Source: Eubacterium sp. UBA5416 (GTDB lineage: Bacteria > Bacillota > Clostridia > Lachnospirales > Lachnospiraceae). From it: a stretch of DNA of 64,000 nt. A program made the position numbers and the translations under genes. The stretch spans positions 28,410-92,409 of the forward strand of contig DHNM01000033.1 of NCBI GenBank assembly GCA_002409525.1, read 5' to 3'. The notes under the pieces were generated by a model. That model ran no database searches. It was not told where the DNA came from and saw only the letters and a list, made by a program, of their open reading frames with translations. Positions 53,783 through 62,505 of this stretch are shown one piece after another (within the stretch, counting starts at the first letter, position 1; each line of letters begins with the position of its first letter).

Positions 53783-54946
53783 ATGCTTAAATCTTATAAT
53801 CTGAAAATGCCGCATGCGGTTTACGGCGGTGAAAATGCAATGGATAACATCACAACAGTTTTAAAGAGCTGCAACGCCAAAAAGGTGGCGATGTTCACGG
53901 ATAAGGGGATCGAGGCCACAGGTCTGTTCTCACTTCCGGAGGAGGCAGTGAAGGCTGCGGGAATCGAATATTTTGTGCTGGATGACCTTCCGGCGGAACC
54001 CAGCTATATGGCTGTCCAGAAACTGGTCGATCAGTTTAAGGAAAGTAAGGCTGATATGATTGTTGCCTGCGGCGGTGGAAGTGTCATGGATACGGCAAAA
54101 CTTGCCAGTGTTCTGGTTACCGATGAGTATGGTGTCAAGGAGCTGCTGGACGATCCGGGCAGGGCAGCGAAATGTGTGCCGATTATTCTGATTCCGACGA
54201 CTGCGGGAACCGGCGCGGAAGTTACGCCAAACGCGATTGTTGCTGTACCTGAAAAAGAGCTCAAAGTGGGAATTGTAAATGATAACCTGATCGCAGACTA
54301 TGTGATCCTGGATGCGCGCATGATTAAACATCTTCCAAGGAAGATCGCAGCTGCCACAGGTCTCGATGCTCTTACTCATTGTATTGAGTGCTTTACCAGT
54401 AATAAGGCGAATCCATTCAGTGACTTTTTTGCGCTGGAAGGGCTGGATCTGATTCTTAACAATATCGAAAAGGCCTGTGATGATTCAGAGGCCATGGATG
54501 AGAAGAATCGTATGCAGACTGCGGCTTTCTATGGAGGGCTTGCAATTACGGCCAGTGGAACGACCGCGGTGCATGCTTTAAGTTATCCGCTGGGCGGTAA
54601 ATATCACATCGCACACGGTGTTTCAAATGCCATTCTGCTGGTACCGGTGATGCGGTTCAACGAACCGGCATGCCGGGATCGACTGGCCGCGGCCTATGAT
54701 CGCTGCTGCCATGACCAGACAAACCGCTGCCAGAGTGATGAGGAAAAATCCGCATGGATGATTCAGAGACTGGATGAGATTGTAAAACATCTCAATATTC
54801 CGACAAGCCTGAAAGAATTCGGAGTTCCGAAAAAGGATCTGGAAGGTCTGGTATCGGCCGGAATGGAAGTCACACGTCTTCTGGTCAACAATTCACGCCC
54901 GGTAACAGCGGATGATGCACGCGAAATCTATAAACAGATTCTGTAA
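53783..54946 (+). CDS. Iron-containing alcohol dehydrogenase
   Basis: A 387-aa type III ADH. It has NAD motif GGGSVMDTAK near 94, PTTAGTGAE near 138, and metal-binding His residues in ALTHCIE and in HALSYPLGGKYHIAHG. These enzymes reduce aldehydes or oxidise hydroxy acids. AGGAGG lies 9 bp before ATG 53783. In the operon it could reduce an aldehyde released by the DapA-type aldolase or oxidise the entry substrate. The direction is not decidable from sequence. Confidence 0.92.
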   Translation: MLKSYNLKMPHAVYGGENAMDNITTVLKSCNAKKVAMFTDKGIEATGLFSLPEEAVKAAGIEYFVLDDLPAEPSYMAVQKLVDQFKESKADMIVACGGGSVMDTAKLASVLVTDEYGVKELLDDPGRAAKCVPIILIPTTAGTGAEVTPNAIVAVPEKELKVGIVNDNLIADYVILDARMIKHLPRKIAAATGLDALTHCIECFTSNKANPFSDFFALEGLDLILNNIEKACDDSEAMDEKNRMQTAAFYGGLAITASGTTAVHALSYPLGGKYHIAHGVSNAILLVPVMRFNEPACRDRLAAAYDRCCHDQTNRCQSDEEKSAWMIQRLDEIVKHLNIPTSLKEFGVPKKDLEGLVSAGMEVTRLLVNNSRPVTADDAREIYKQIL

Positions 54947-54997
54947 AGCAGGTAATTTTTTAATTCCCTATAGAGCAGAAAGAAGGAGAAAAGTCAT

Positions 54998-55906
54998 ATG
55001 AAAGCAATCGAATTGAAAGGAATTATCACACCTATTGTCACACCGATGCATGAAGATGAGAGCGTAAATCTGGAAGAACTGCGGCGTCAGGTCGATCGTA
55101 TGATTGACAGTGGAATTGACGCATTGTTCCCCTTTGGTACGAACGGAGAAGGGTATATTTTGACTGCCGAAGAGAAGAAGCAGGTTCTGGAGACTGTCGT
55201 CGATCAGTGCAATGGTCGAGTTCCCGTCTATGCCGGAACCGGATGCATCTCCACGAAAGAGACGATTGAGCAGAGCAGGATGGCAGAGGCTGCAGGAGCG
55301 GATGTTCTGTCTGTGATTACGCCAAGCTTTGCGGCAGCAAGCCAGGACGAACTGTATGTCCACTACCAAAAAGTAGCCGAAGCGGTCGATATGCCAATTG
55401 TACTTTACAATATTCCCGCACGTACCGGAAATGCACTGAAACCTGCCACAGTCGCCAGACTTGCCGAGATTGATAATATCGTAGGTGCAAAGGATTCCAG
55501 TGGGAATTTCACGAATATTCTGGGATACATCGAAGCCGGAAAGAAGAAACAGGATGGTACTTTTTACACTTTGTCCGGGAATGATCAGCTGATTATCTGG
55601 ACACTGCTTGCCGGGGGCACGGGCGGAATCGCAGGCTGTGCGAACGTCTATCCACATACAATGGCATCCATCTATGATTTATTCAAAGCAGGAAAAATCC
55701 AAGAGGCAATGGATGCAAACAATAGTATTCAGAGTTTCCGCGACTGTTTCAAATACGGTAATCCGAATACGATTGTGAAGACAGCGACCCGCCTGCTGGG
55801 TTATGATGTCGGAAACTGCCGGGCACCGTTCAATCAGGTGCCGGAAGATGGAATCAAGGCTCTGAAGGAAGTTTTGTCTGCAAATAAGGAAAAAGGAATG
55901 GACTAA
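54998..55906 (+). CDS. DapA/NanA-family class I aldolase
   Basis: A 302-aa TIM-barrel protein with Schiff-base Lys165 (VGAKDSSGN), catalytic Tyr in LYNIPARTG and the carboxylate-binding GTNGEG motif near 48. The family includes dihydrodipicolinate synthase, N-acetylneuraminate lyase and keto-deoxy sugar-acid aldolases. Within this operon a 2-keto-3-deoxy acid-sugar lyase is more likely than lysine biosynthesis. AAGGAGAAAAG precedes the ATG. Confidence 0.88.
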   Translation: MKAIELKGIITPIVTPMHEDESVNLEELRRQVDRMIDSGIDALFPFGTNGEGYILTAEEKKQVLETVVDQCNGRVPVYAGTGCISTKETIEQSRMAEAAGADVLSVITPSFAAASQDELYVHYQKVAEAVDMPIVLYNIPARTGNALKPATVARLAEIDNIVGAKDSSGNFTNILGYIEAGKKKQDGTFYTLSGNDQLIIWTLLAGGTGGIAGCANVYPHTMASIYDLFKAGKIQEAMDANNSIQSFRDCFKYGNPNTIVKTATRLLGYDVGNCRAPFNQVPEDGIKALKEVLSANKEKGMD

Positions 55907-55922
55907 AGTGGGAGGTGTACAA

Positions 55923-57014
55923 ATGAGTGAAAAGCCAATTGTCGGGATTACGATGGGTGATCCTGCCGGAAATGGCCCTGAGATCACGGTCAAAGCGTTA
56001 TCCCGCAGTGATATCTATGACCGCTGCCGGCCGATTGTGATCGGGGATGCTAAGATGATCGAACAGGCAGCCGGGTTCGTAAATCGTCCGGATATTAAGA
56101 TCCATCGCTGTGAACAGGTGTCAGATGCGCTATTTACCTGCGGAACGATTGATGTGCTGCATATGGAACTGATTGCGGATGTTAAGAAATTTCCAATCGG
56201 TGAGGTCAGTGTCGAGGGAGGTAATGCCGCTTTCCAGTGTGTGAGGAAGGTGATAGAGCTGGCGATTGACGGTGAAGTCGATGCCACATGTACGAACGCG
56301 CTGAATAAAGAGGCGATGAATAAGGCCCTCGAGTACTACCATGGTGAAAAGTCAGACGGATATACACATTTCGACGGACATACCGAGATCTATGCCACTT
56401 ATACGAAGACAAAGAAATACACAATGATGCTGGTACATCATGATCTGCGTGTTGTACACGTCTCCACACATGTCTCCCTTCGTGAAGCCTGTGATCGTGT
56501 CAGGAAAGACCGTGTTCTGGATGTCATCAGGATCGCTGACCAGGCATGTAAGGATATGGGGATTAAGAATCCGAAAGTCGGCGTTTCCGGTCTGAATCCA
56601 CATTGTGGAGAGAATGGATTGTTTGGTACGGAAGAGATTGAAGAGATTAAACCTGCCATTGACACGGCGATTGCCGAAGGGATCAACGCCATTGGCCCGG
56701 TTCCGCCGGATACCGTCTTTTCCGAGGCACTGGGAGGATGGTATGACATCGTTGTCTGCATGTATCATGATCAGGGTCATATTCCCCTGAAAACACTTGG
56801 GTTTGTCTACGATCGTGAGAAACATGCATGGAAAGCAGTGGAGGGGGTGAATATAACCCTTGGTCTTCCGATTATCCGTACCAGTGTAGACCATGGCACA
56901 GGCTTTGCGCTTGCCGGAAAGGGAACAAGCAATGAGACAAGTCTGATTAATGCCCTTGACTATGCCATTCGCATGGCAAATGGGCACAAGGCAACAGGAG
57001 GAATGAAAGAATGA
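55923..57014 (+). CDS. pdxA2: PdxA2-type 4-phospho-acid-sugar dehydrogenase
   Basis: A 363-aa protein of the 4-hydroxythreonine-4-phosphate dehydrogenase family. ITMGDPAGNGPEI is at the N-terminus, with metal His in GHTEIYA and MYHDQGHIPLK. ATG 55923 has a GGGAGGTG site. PdxA2 enzymes oxidise and decarboxylate 4-phospho-threonate or -erythronate to dihydroxyacetone phosphate, following the DUF1537 kinase. That pairing is present here. A role in vitamin B6 synthesis is unlikely. It overlaps the permease gene by 4 bp. Confidence 0.88.
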   Translation: MSEKPIVGITMGDPAGNGPEITVKALSRSDIYDRCRPIVIGDAKMIEQAAGFVNRPDIKIHRCEQVSDALFTCGTIDVLHMELIADVKKFPIGEVSVEGGNAAFQCVRKVIELAIDGEVDATCTNALNKEAMNKALEYYHGEKSDGYTHFDGHTEIYATYTKTKKYTMMLVHHDLRVVHVSTHVSLREACDRVRKDRVLDVIRIADQACKDMGIKNPKVGVSGLNPHCGENGLFGTEEIEEIKPAIDTAIAEGINAIGPVPPDTVFSEALGGWYDIVVCMYHDQGHIPLKTLGFVYDREKHAWKAVEGVNITLGLPIIRTSVDHGTGFALAGKGTSNETSLINALDYAIRMANGHKATGGMKE

Positions 57015-58288
57015 CTGTTCCAATGATTATCACGATGGCAATAACCGTATTCATGATTATTCTGATTATGATCGATAAACTGCCATTTGGTGCACCGCCG
57101 CTTCTGGCCTGTCTGCTTCTTGTTATCTGCGGTGTGACCGACATTAAAGGTGCGTTTGGTGGATTCTCGGATCCCACGATTGTCATGCTTGCGTCATTTA
57201 TGGCAATTATCGCGGCATTGCAGAAGACCAGTTTTATGACCGCATTTAAAAAGGCACTGTACAATATGGCCAGTAAGGGTGGATTTAAGGCATATGTGCT
57301 GATTATCCTGATCGTTATGCTGGCCTGCAGCCTGTTCGGTACCGGATCAACTGCGTATTATGTACTGACCATCGGATTGATCTCTAATTTACCGTATAAC
57401 AAGAAATTACCGCCTTCCAAAGTAGTGATGACGGCCGGATTCGCCTCAAACCATCCGCTGATTCCGTTAAATGTAGCACTGCAATATGGTATTGTTCTTG
57501 CGGTTCTTAAGAGTGCCGGTATAGCGGCGGAGGTATCTACCTTTAAATTCTCTATCGTGAATTTTATACTTTCCATGGGATTTCTGTTAAACTGCCTGAT
57601 CCAATATAAGTTCCTCCCGGATCATCCGATCGCTGAGAATACCTCAGATGCCGATTCCCAGATTTCGGAGACAGCCCGGTTTCCTAAATGGAAAGAGAAT
57701 ACAACTTATGTGCTCTTTATCGTAGCTGTAATTGGCATGATATTACAGAGCAGAATCGGTGATGCCGGCTATGTGATTCCCGGGCTGACGATTGCAGTTC
57801 TCCTTGTTATCGGTGTCTTAAGTTTCGATGAGATCCGAGATGCAATCTGTTCTCCGATTATTCTGATGTCAGCCGGCGTGATAGGAATCGCTGATGCACT
57901 GGGCAGTACAGGATTAACCAATCTGATCGGAAAGACGGTTGCCAGTCATCTCAGTGGAGATATTAATCCCTTCCTGCTGGTATTTATATTCTGCATTTTG
58001 ACGAGTCTTCTGGCCACACTTACCGGATCTACGATCGGCACGGTCTATGTGTTCGCACCACTTGCCATCTCTACTTGTTTAAACCTGGGTCTGAATCCTA
58101 TGGCGGCTGCAGTTGCAATCGTAATCTCCGGGTGGAACGGACATTTCCTTCCGATCGATGGAATGCCCGCCATGATCCTGGGACTTGGAAAATATAAGAT
58201 GTCAGAGTTTTGGAAGTTTACGATACCGCAGTATTTTATCCGCCTGCTGGCGCTGACCGGGGGAGCACTGCTGATGTTTCCAATGTAA
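57011..58288 (+). CDS. SLC13/DASS-type anion permease
   Basis: A 425-aa protein with about 11-12 TM helices. The two-repeat DASS pattern is suggested by FSDPTIVMLASFMAI near the N-terminus and GSTIGTVYVFAP / GWNGHFLPIDGMP in the second half. It probably imports the acid sugar with sodium or protons. ATG 57011 overlaps pdxA2 (ATGA), so transport is translationally coupled to catabolism. Substrate by context: a four- to six-carbon sugar acid. Confidence 0.85.
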   Translation: MTVPMIITMAITVFMIILIMIDKLPFGAPPLLACLLLVICGVTDIKGAFGGFSDPTIVMLASFMAIIAALQKTSFMTAFKKALYNMASKGGFKAYVLIILIVMLACSLFGTGSTAYYVLTIGLISNLPYNKKLPPSKVVMTAGFASNHPLIPLNVALQYGIVLAVLKSAGIAAEVSTFKFSIVNFILSMGFLLNCLIQYKFLPDHPIAENTSDADSQISETARFPKWKENTTYVLFIVAVIGMILQSRIGDAGYVIPGLTIAVLLVIGVLSFDEIRDAICSPIILMSAGVIGIADALGSTGLTNLIGKTVASHLSGDINPFLLVFIFCILTSLLATLTGSTIGTVYVFAPLAISTCLNLGLNPMAAAVAIVISGWNGHFLPIDGMPAMILGLGKYKMSEFWKFTIPQYFIRLLALTGGALLMFPM

Positions 58289-58364
58289 CTGAGATTATGA
58301 ATTGCAAAAGTATGTTTTGTCATGCAATTCTTGAATGTATATTTGTATTATTGAGGTGATGATT

Positions 58365-58712
58365 ATGGAAAATAATTTTGAACTGGAGCACATAGGTATT
58401 AATACAACGAATGCTGAGGAGGCGACAGGCCTTGCTAAACTTCTCTGTAACATGTTTCATTTAGAACCCCGTCATGGAAATAAATCGGAATTTGCCGGAC
58501 CATACTTCGAGTGTATGAAGTCTCCCTATCTTGGGACAAACGGGCATATTGCCATGCGGACAAAAGATCTCGATGGTTCTGTAGAAGAATTGAAGGAGAA
58601 AGGTTTTTCCTTCAACATGGATACGGCTGCTTATACCGATGACGGTAAGTTGAAAAATATTTATCTGGAAGGGGAGTATGGCGGTTTTGCCATACACATT
58701 ATGCAGAAATGA
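58365..58712 (+). CDS. VOC-superfamily (glyoxalase-like) protein
   Basis: A 115-aa single-domain protein beginning LEHIGINTTNAEEA, with the beta-alpha-beta-beta-beta pattern of vicinal-oxygen-chelate folds and terminal EGEYGGFAIHIMQK. Metal ligands could be His near residue 6, Glu near 102 and His near 111. GAGGTGATG precedes ATG 58365. A longer start at 58335 lacks a site. Last gene of the acid-sugar operon. Isomerase or lyase activity on a sugar-acid intermediate is possible. Confidence 0.8.
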   Translation: MENNFELEHIGINTTNAEEATGLAKLLCNMFHLEPRHGNKSEFAGPYFECMKSPYLGTNGHIAMRTKDLDGSVEELKEKGFSFNMDTAAYTDDGKLKNIYLEGEYGGFAIHIMQK

Positions 58713-58735
58713 AGGTTTTATAATATCTGGAATCT

Positions 58736-58767
58736 AGCCGGAGGAGCTATCAGCTTTTCCGGCTTTT
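58736..58767 (+). terminator. Intrinsic terminator of the acid-sugar operon
   Basis: AGCCGGA (58736-58742) pairs with TCCGGCT (58758-58764), with additional GAGCT/AGCT pairing inside, followed by TTTT. It lies 23 bp after the VOC gene and before the convergent GntR-type gene. Confidence 0.75.
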
Positions 58768-58824
58768 GTCTGTTAGACCAGGGGGGTCAATTTTGTTTGA
58801 GCAAGACTTCCGGATAGATAAAAA

Positions 58825-59508
58825 TTATTTCTTGAAATATTGTGTATATTCATTTTTCAGTGTCTGCTCATTTAAAAGCCATCTGTTTAAATGCAGCTCC
58901 ATAATACGGCTGGCTTGTTTCTTGTCTTTGTCTTTAATCGCTTGAATTATATTTTGATGATCCTTAATTGTTTCAGCATCATGAATGGCGGTACCGGCTT
59001 CTAGATTTCTAACTCTATCATAATGAATGGATAATCCCTGACTTACATGGTAGACCATTTTTTTTCGACAGATAGTAAATAATTTCTTGTGCAATTCATT
59101 ATCTTGTGTTAATAATTTGCTTAGATCGTTATTTTTTAAGTAAAGCTTTTGTAAAGCAATATTTTCATCAAACCATCTAAAATCTGTTTCACTTGCCATG
59201 TCGCAAGCTAATTCTACTATAGCTTTTTCCAGTGTTAAACGTAAGAACTGTGCTTCTTGTACCATATCAGTATCAATTAGAGATATACGCATTCCTCTTT
59301 GTGGAAAAATGTCAATAATTTCTGCTTCCTCATTCAGCTTAATAATAGCCTCTCTTACCGGTGTGCGGCTGACTCCAATCATTTGCGCAAATTCCATATC
59401 GTTTAGCGGAGTTCCCGGCTTCAACTCCAAGGAAATAATCTTTTCCCTTAGAACCCGGTATGCATATTCTTTCGCACTTTCTCTCTTTTGCCTGGCATCA
59501 TTGATCAT
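58825..59508 (-). CDS. GntR/FadR-family (FCD) transcriptional regulator
   Basis: A 227-aa protein with an N-terminal winged helix (EYAYRVLREKIISLELKPGTPL and FAQMIGVSRTPVREAI) and a C-terminal FCD helical domain with candidate metal/ligand His residues in DNELHKKLF and the terminal MELHLNRW. The start at 59508 has an AAGGAGC site. The longer frame to 59718 is AT-rich non-coding. It is divergent from the dehydrogenase/permease/HyuA genes and probably represses them until their acid substrate binds. Confidence 0.9.
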   Translation of the reverse strand: MINDARQKRESAKEYAYRVLREKIISLELKPGTPLNDMEFAQMIGVSRTPVREAIIKLNEEAEIIDIFPQRGMRISLIDTDMVQEAQFLRLTLEKAIVELACDMASETDFRWFDENIALQKLYLKNNDLSKLLTQDNELHKKLFTICRKKMVYHVSQGLSIHYDRVRNLEAGTAIHDAETIKDHQNIIQAIKDKDKKQASRIMELHLNRWLLNEQTLKNEYTQYFKK

Positions 59509-59735
59509 ATAAAGCTCCTTATATAAACATAGTATAGATGTTTCATGTACGAGGTAAATCTTAATGGTTTCTTTTTGGTTTGTCAAATGCCAATATATGC
59601 AACAATTTTTGCTGATTTTTATTATCAATTTAAAGTAAATATTCAAAAACTTCAAATTTAAAATTATAATTGATTGATGCCAAAAGTTAATAATGATCTT
59701 GTGGAAAATTATGTACATATTTTATATAGTTCTTG

Positions 59736-59764
59736 TTGACACTGCAAATAGAATGTGCTATATT
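59736..59764 (+). promoter_or_regulatory. Sigma-A promoter upstream of the dehydrogenase operon
   Basis: TTGACA at 59736-59741, a 17-base spacer and TATATT at 59759-59764. The transcript would have a leader of about 180 bases. The AT-rich 59509-59952 gap contains no ORF. The GntR operator could lie near the promoter but no clear palindrome was fixed. Confidence 0.65.
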
Positions 59765-59952
59765 CGTTTATATCGGTAATATATTAGTATATTTATAGCA
59801 TAAAAAACAGTAACGTTTAGTTATCAATCAAATTATATACATATATTACAAAACAAAAAATAACTCAGAATATTTGCGTGTTGTGCAATTATTTTAGAAG
59901 AATAATTATGGTTTGGGAGATGATTGCATAGCAGAAAGGAAGGATAAGAAAC

Positions 59953-60972
59953 ATGAAAGCAATCCAAATTGAGAAACCAGAGATGCTGAGAGTTATTGAT
60001 ATGGAAAAGCCCATAATCACAACGGAGGATAATGTCCTGATAAAAATGAAAGCAGTGGGTATCTGTGGATCAGATGTAGGAATTTACCACGGAACAAATG
60101 CTGCGGCAACTTATCCACGAGTAATTGGTCATGAAATGGTAGGGAAAGTTGAAGAAGTGGGGAAAGGAGTTACCAGAGTAAAACCGGGAGATAGAGTCAT
60201 TGTGGACCAGGTTAAAAGTTGTGGACATTGTTATGCATGCCGCATAGGTAGAGGAAATGTATGTGGAAACTTAGAGGTGAGAGGAGTCCATATTGACGGA
60301 GGATATCGCGAGTATATGGCTATTCCAGAGACGGCCTGCTATGTTCTTCCGGAATCCTTATCCGATGAAGATGCAGTTATGATCGAGCCTACAACCATTG
60401 CTATTCAATGTTGTTCTCGAGCACAGCTATCAAAAGAAGATACATTATTAATATATGGATGCGGATCTCTGGGAAGTAGTATATTGAAGATTGCAAGTCT
60501 TAGGGGATGCAAAATAATTGTTGCCGATATTGTAGACCAGAAACTTGAAGAAGCAAAGAAGAAATGGGCTGATTATACAATCAATTCTTTAACAGAAGAC
60601 TTGGAAAGTCGCATTAAGGATTTGACAGATGGTTATGGTGTTACGATATCTATTGATGCTGCTTGTATAAAGAATTCTCTATTAACTTTGCTTAAAGTTA
60701 CAGGAAATGCCGGCCGTGTGATGACCATGGGATTTTCTACTGCGCCAACAGAAATTAATCAGTTTTTGATCACATCGAAAGAATTGGATGTGCGTGGTTC
60801 ACGTCTTCAGAATAAAAAATTTGGGGATGCCATAGAGTTGATTAAACAGGGAAAATTAGATTTAAATGGCAGTGTATCACATACATATCCGTTTGTGGAA
60901 GCACAAAAAGCTTTTGATTTTATAGATACAAAAGATCCATCAATCCGAAAGATAGTTTTAACTTTCGGTTGA
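59953..60972 (+). CDS. Zinc-dependent medium-chain dehydrogenase
   Basis: A 339-aa MDR enzyme. Catalytic zinc ligands are Cys38 (GICGSD) and His60-Glu61 (GHE). The structural zinc site has four cysteines at 90, 93, 96 and 104, and the NAD fold has GCGSLGSSIL near 170. It resembles threonine/sorbitol/galactonate-type dehydrogenases. AGGAAGGATAAG precedes ATG. First gene of the GntR-controlled group with the permease and HyuA-like gene. It likely oxidises a hydroxy acid or polyol. Confidence 0.9.
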   Translation: MKAIQIEKPEMLRVIDMEKPIITTEDNVLIKMKAVGICGSDVGIYHGTNAAATYPRVIGHEMVGKVEEVGKGVTRVKPGDRVIVDQVKSCGHCYACRIGRGNVCGNLEVRGVHIDGGYREYMAIPETACYVLPESLSDEDAVMIEPTTIAIQCCSRAQLSKEDTLLIYGCGSLGSSILKIASLRGCKIIVADIVDQKLEEAKKKWADYTINSLTEDLESRIKDLTDGYGVTISIDAACIKNSLLTLLKVTGNAGRVMTMGFSTAPTEINQFLITSKELDVRGSRLQNKKFGDAIELIKQGKLDLNGSVSHTYPFVEAQKAFDFIDTKDPSIRKIVLTFG

Positions 60973-61086
60973 TAATCAATATAGAAGTATTTAAGGATTT
61001 TCTTTGTTCACATGTTCCAGATGATTTTTAAAAGTTGGAAAACAAAAAGAGCACATAGGGTTAGAAATAAAAATTAGGAGGCTGCT

Positions 61087-62475
61087 ATGGAGTATGTAAT
61101 TGGGATACTTTTATTGATTTCGTTCTTTGGTTTAGCATGGTATTGTATTAAGGGTCATAATTTAATGATTGGTTTTTTAATGATCAGTGTTCTGTGGACT
61201 GTTCTTTCTCTAGGCGGGAGTCCCTTTACTAGTGCTGAATTTTTAGCCGGTAATCCAGTACTTCAGTTTGGAAAGAATAAATCAGTTGTTGAAACTATTA
61301 ATAATATTTTTCAATTAGGACCAGAAGGATGGGGAACAACACTGGTTAATGTCTGTTGGGGTGCATGGTTTGGAAGAGTGCTTATGGAAACAGGAATTGC
61401 TTCAACCCTGATTCGAAAAACTGTAGAATTAGGAGGAGACAAACCATTTGTAACAGTCGCGTTAATTAATGTTGTGACAGCGCTTATATTTACTGCAATG
61501 ACTGGAGCTGGTCCTGTAATTGCAATCGGTGTTATTGTGCTTCCTATTCTTATGTCATTAGGTATTCCAAAACCTATAGCTTTATTTTCCTTTATGGGAT
61601 CTGTAGCTGCTGGCATTTTTTTGAATCCTGTTAATTTTGCACAATATCGTGCTTTTTTTATTAAACCAGGTGAAATGCCTGAATTTAATCTAGGCTGGTA
61701 TGCGTCTCATTGGGGATATGGAGCTTTTATAATAATGCTGGTGGTAACCACAATTCTTACAGCCTTTTATTTAAAACGCTCAAAAAGCGTACATGCCTGG
61801 GCAGCTCAGACAACAGGGGTACAAGAGCAAAAAGATGCACCTTTATACACATTGATTCTTCCGATTGTTCCGGTTGTGCTCAAAATATGGCTGGATTTTT
61901 CAGTTATAGGAGGTTTTGTAATTGCCGGTTTCTTGGCACTGCTCCTTTGCGGTAAGTTGAAAGGATCTTTTAAGGAAAGCTGCCAGCTGGTTAATAAATT
62001 ATATTATGATGGTGTTGTTGATACCGCACCACTTATAGGTTTTCTTCTTACTTTGCCAATGTTTAATCAGGCCGCAACTTATGCATCCCCTTATTTCAGG
62101 GTTATTTTAGGACGTTTTATGCCAAAGAGTGAATTGGTTATATGCATTGTTTTCGCTCTATTGCTTTGCATGGGATTGTTCCGCGGGCCCATGACATTAG
62201 TTGGATGTGGGGCTGCCACTCTTGGTGTTCTATCAAATGTCGGATCTTTTTCAATACCATTTCTTTATGCAGTTTTTGCTATACCAACTATTACAGTAAA
62301 TATTGGGAGCTGTATTACTCAATCCTGGGTAGCCTGGGGTCTTGCTTATACCAAAGTAGGATCAAAAGATTTTCTAAAGCTTTCTATTCCTAATGCTTAT
62401 GTGACTGGAATTCTCCAGTACATATTGACTTTTGTCCTTTTAGGAGGACTGGGAGCAGCGTGGTTTATGAAATGA
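61087..62475 (+). CDS. Putative organic-anion permease (about 12 TM)
   Basis: A 462-aa hydrophobic protein with paired GAGP/GxxAxG-type loops (TAMTGAGPVIAIGV near 138 and FRGPMTLVGCGAATLG near 360), suggesting an inverted-repeat anion transporter fold related to GntP/CitM-like families. AGGAGG precedes ATG 61087. Between a dehydrogenase and a HyuA-family gene, it probably imports the shared substrate. No closer family is recognised. Confidence 0.75.
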   Translation: MEYVIGILLLISFFGLAWYCIKGHNLMIGFLMISVLWTVLSLGGSPFTSAEFLAGNPVLQFGKNKSVVETINNIFQLGPEGWGTTLVNVCWGAWFGRVLMETGIASTLIRKTVELGGDKPFVTVALINVVTALIFTAMTGAGPVIAIGVIVLPILMSLGIPKPIALFSFMGSVAAGIFLNPVNFAQYRAFFIKPGEMPEFNLGWYASHWGYGAFIIMLVVTTILTAFYLKRSKSVHAWAAQTTGVQEQKDAPLYTLILPIVPVVLKIWLDFSVIGGFVIAGFLALLLCGKLKGSFKESCQLVNKLYYDGVVDTAPLIGFLLTLPMFNQAATYASPYFRVILGRFMPKSELVICIVFALLLCMGLFRGPMTLVGCGAATLGVLSNVGSFSIPFLYAVFAIPTITVNIGSCITQSWVAWGLAYTKVGSKDFLKLSIPNAYVTGILQYILTFVLLGGLGAAWFMK

Positions 62476-62505
62476 TTTTATTTTAAGAAAGGATGTAAGT
62501 AAGCA

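Noticed and set aside
54968..55657. 229-codon minus-strand ORF across the DapA-family gene
   Set aside because: It is antisense to a well-recognised aldolase with its catalytic Lys and Tyr, so it is a shadow.
55923..57014. Vitamin B6 biosynthesis PdxA
   Set aside because: Co-occurrence with a DUF1537 kinase and SLC13 permease points to the acid-sugar PdxA2 role.
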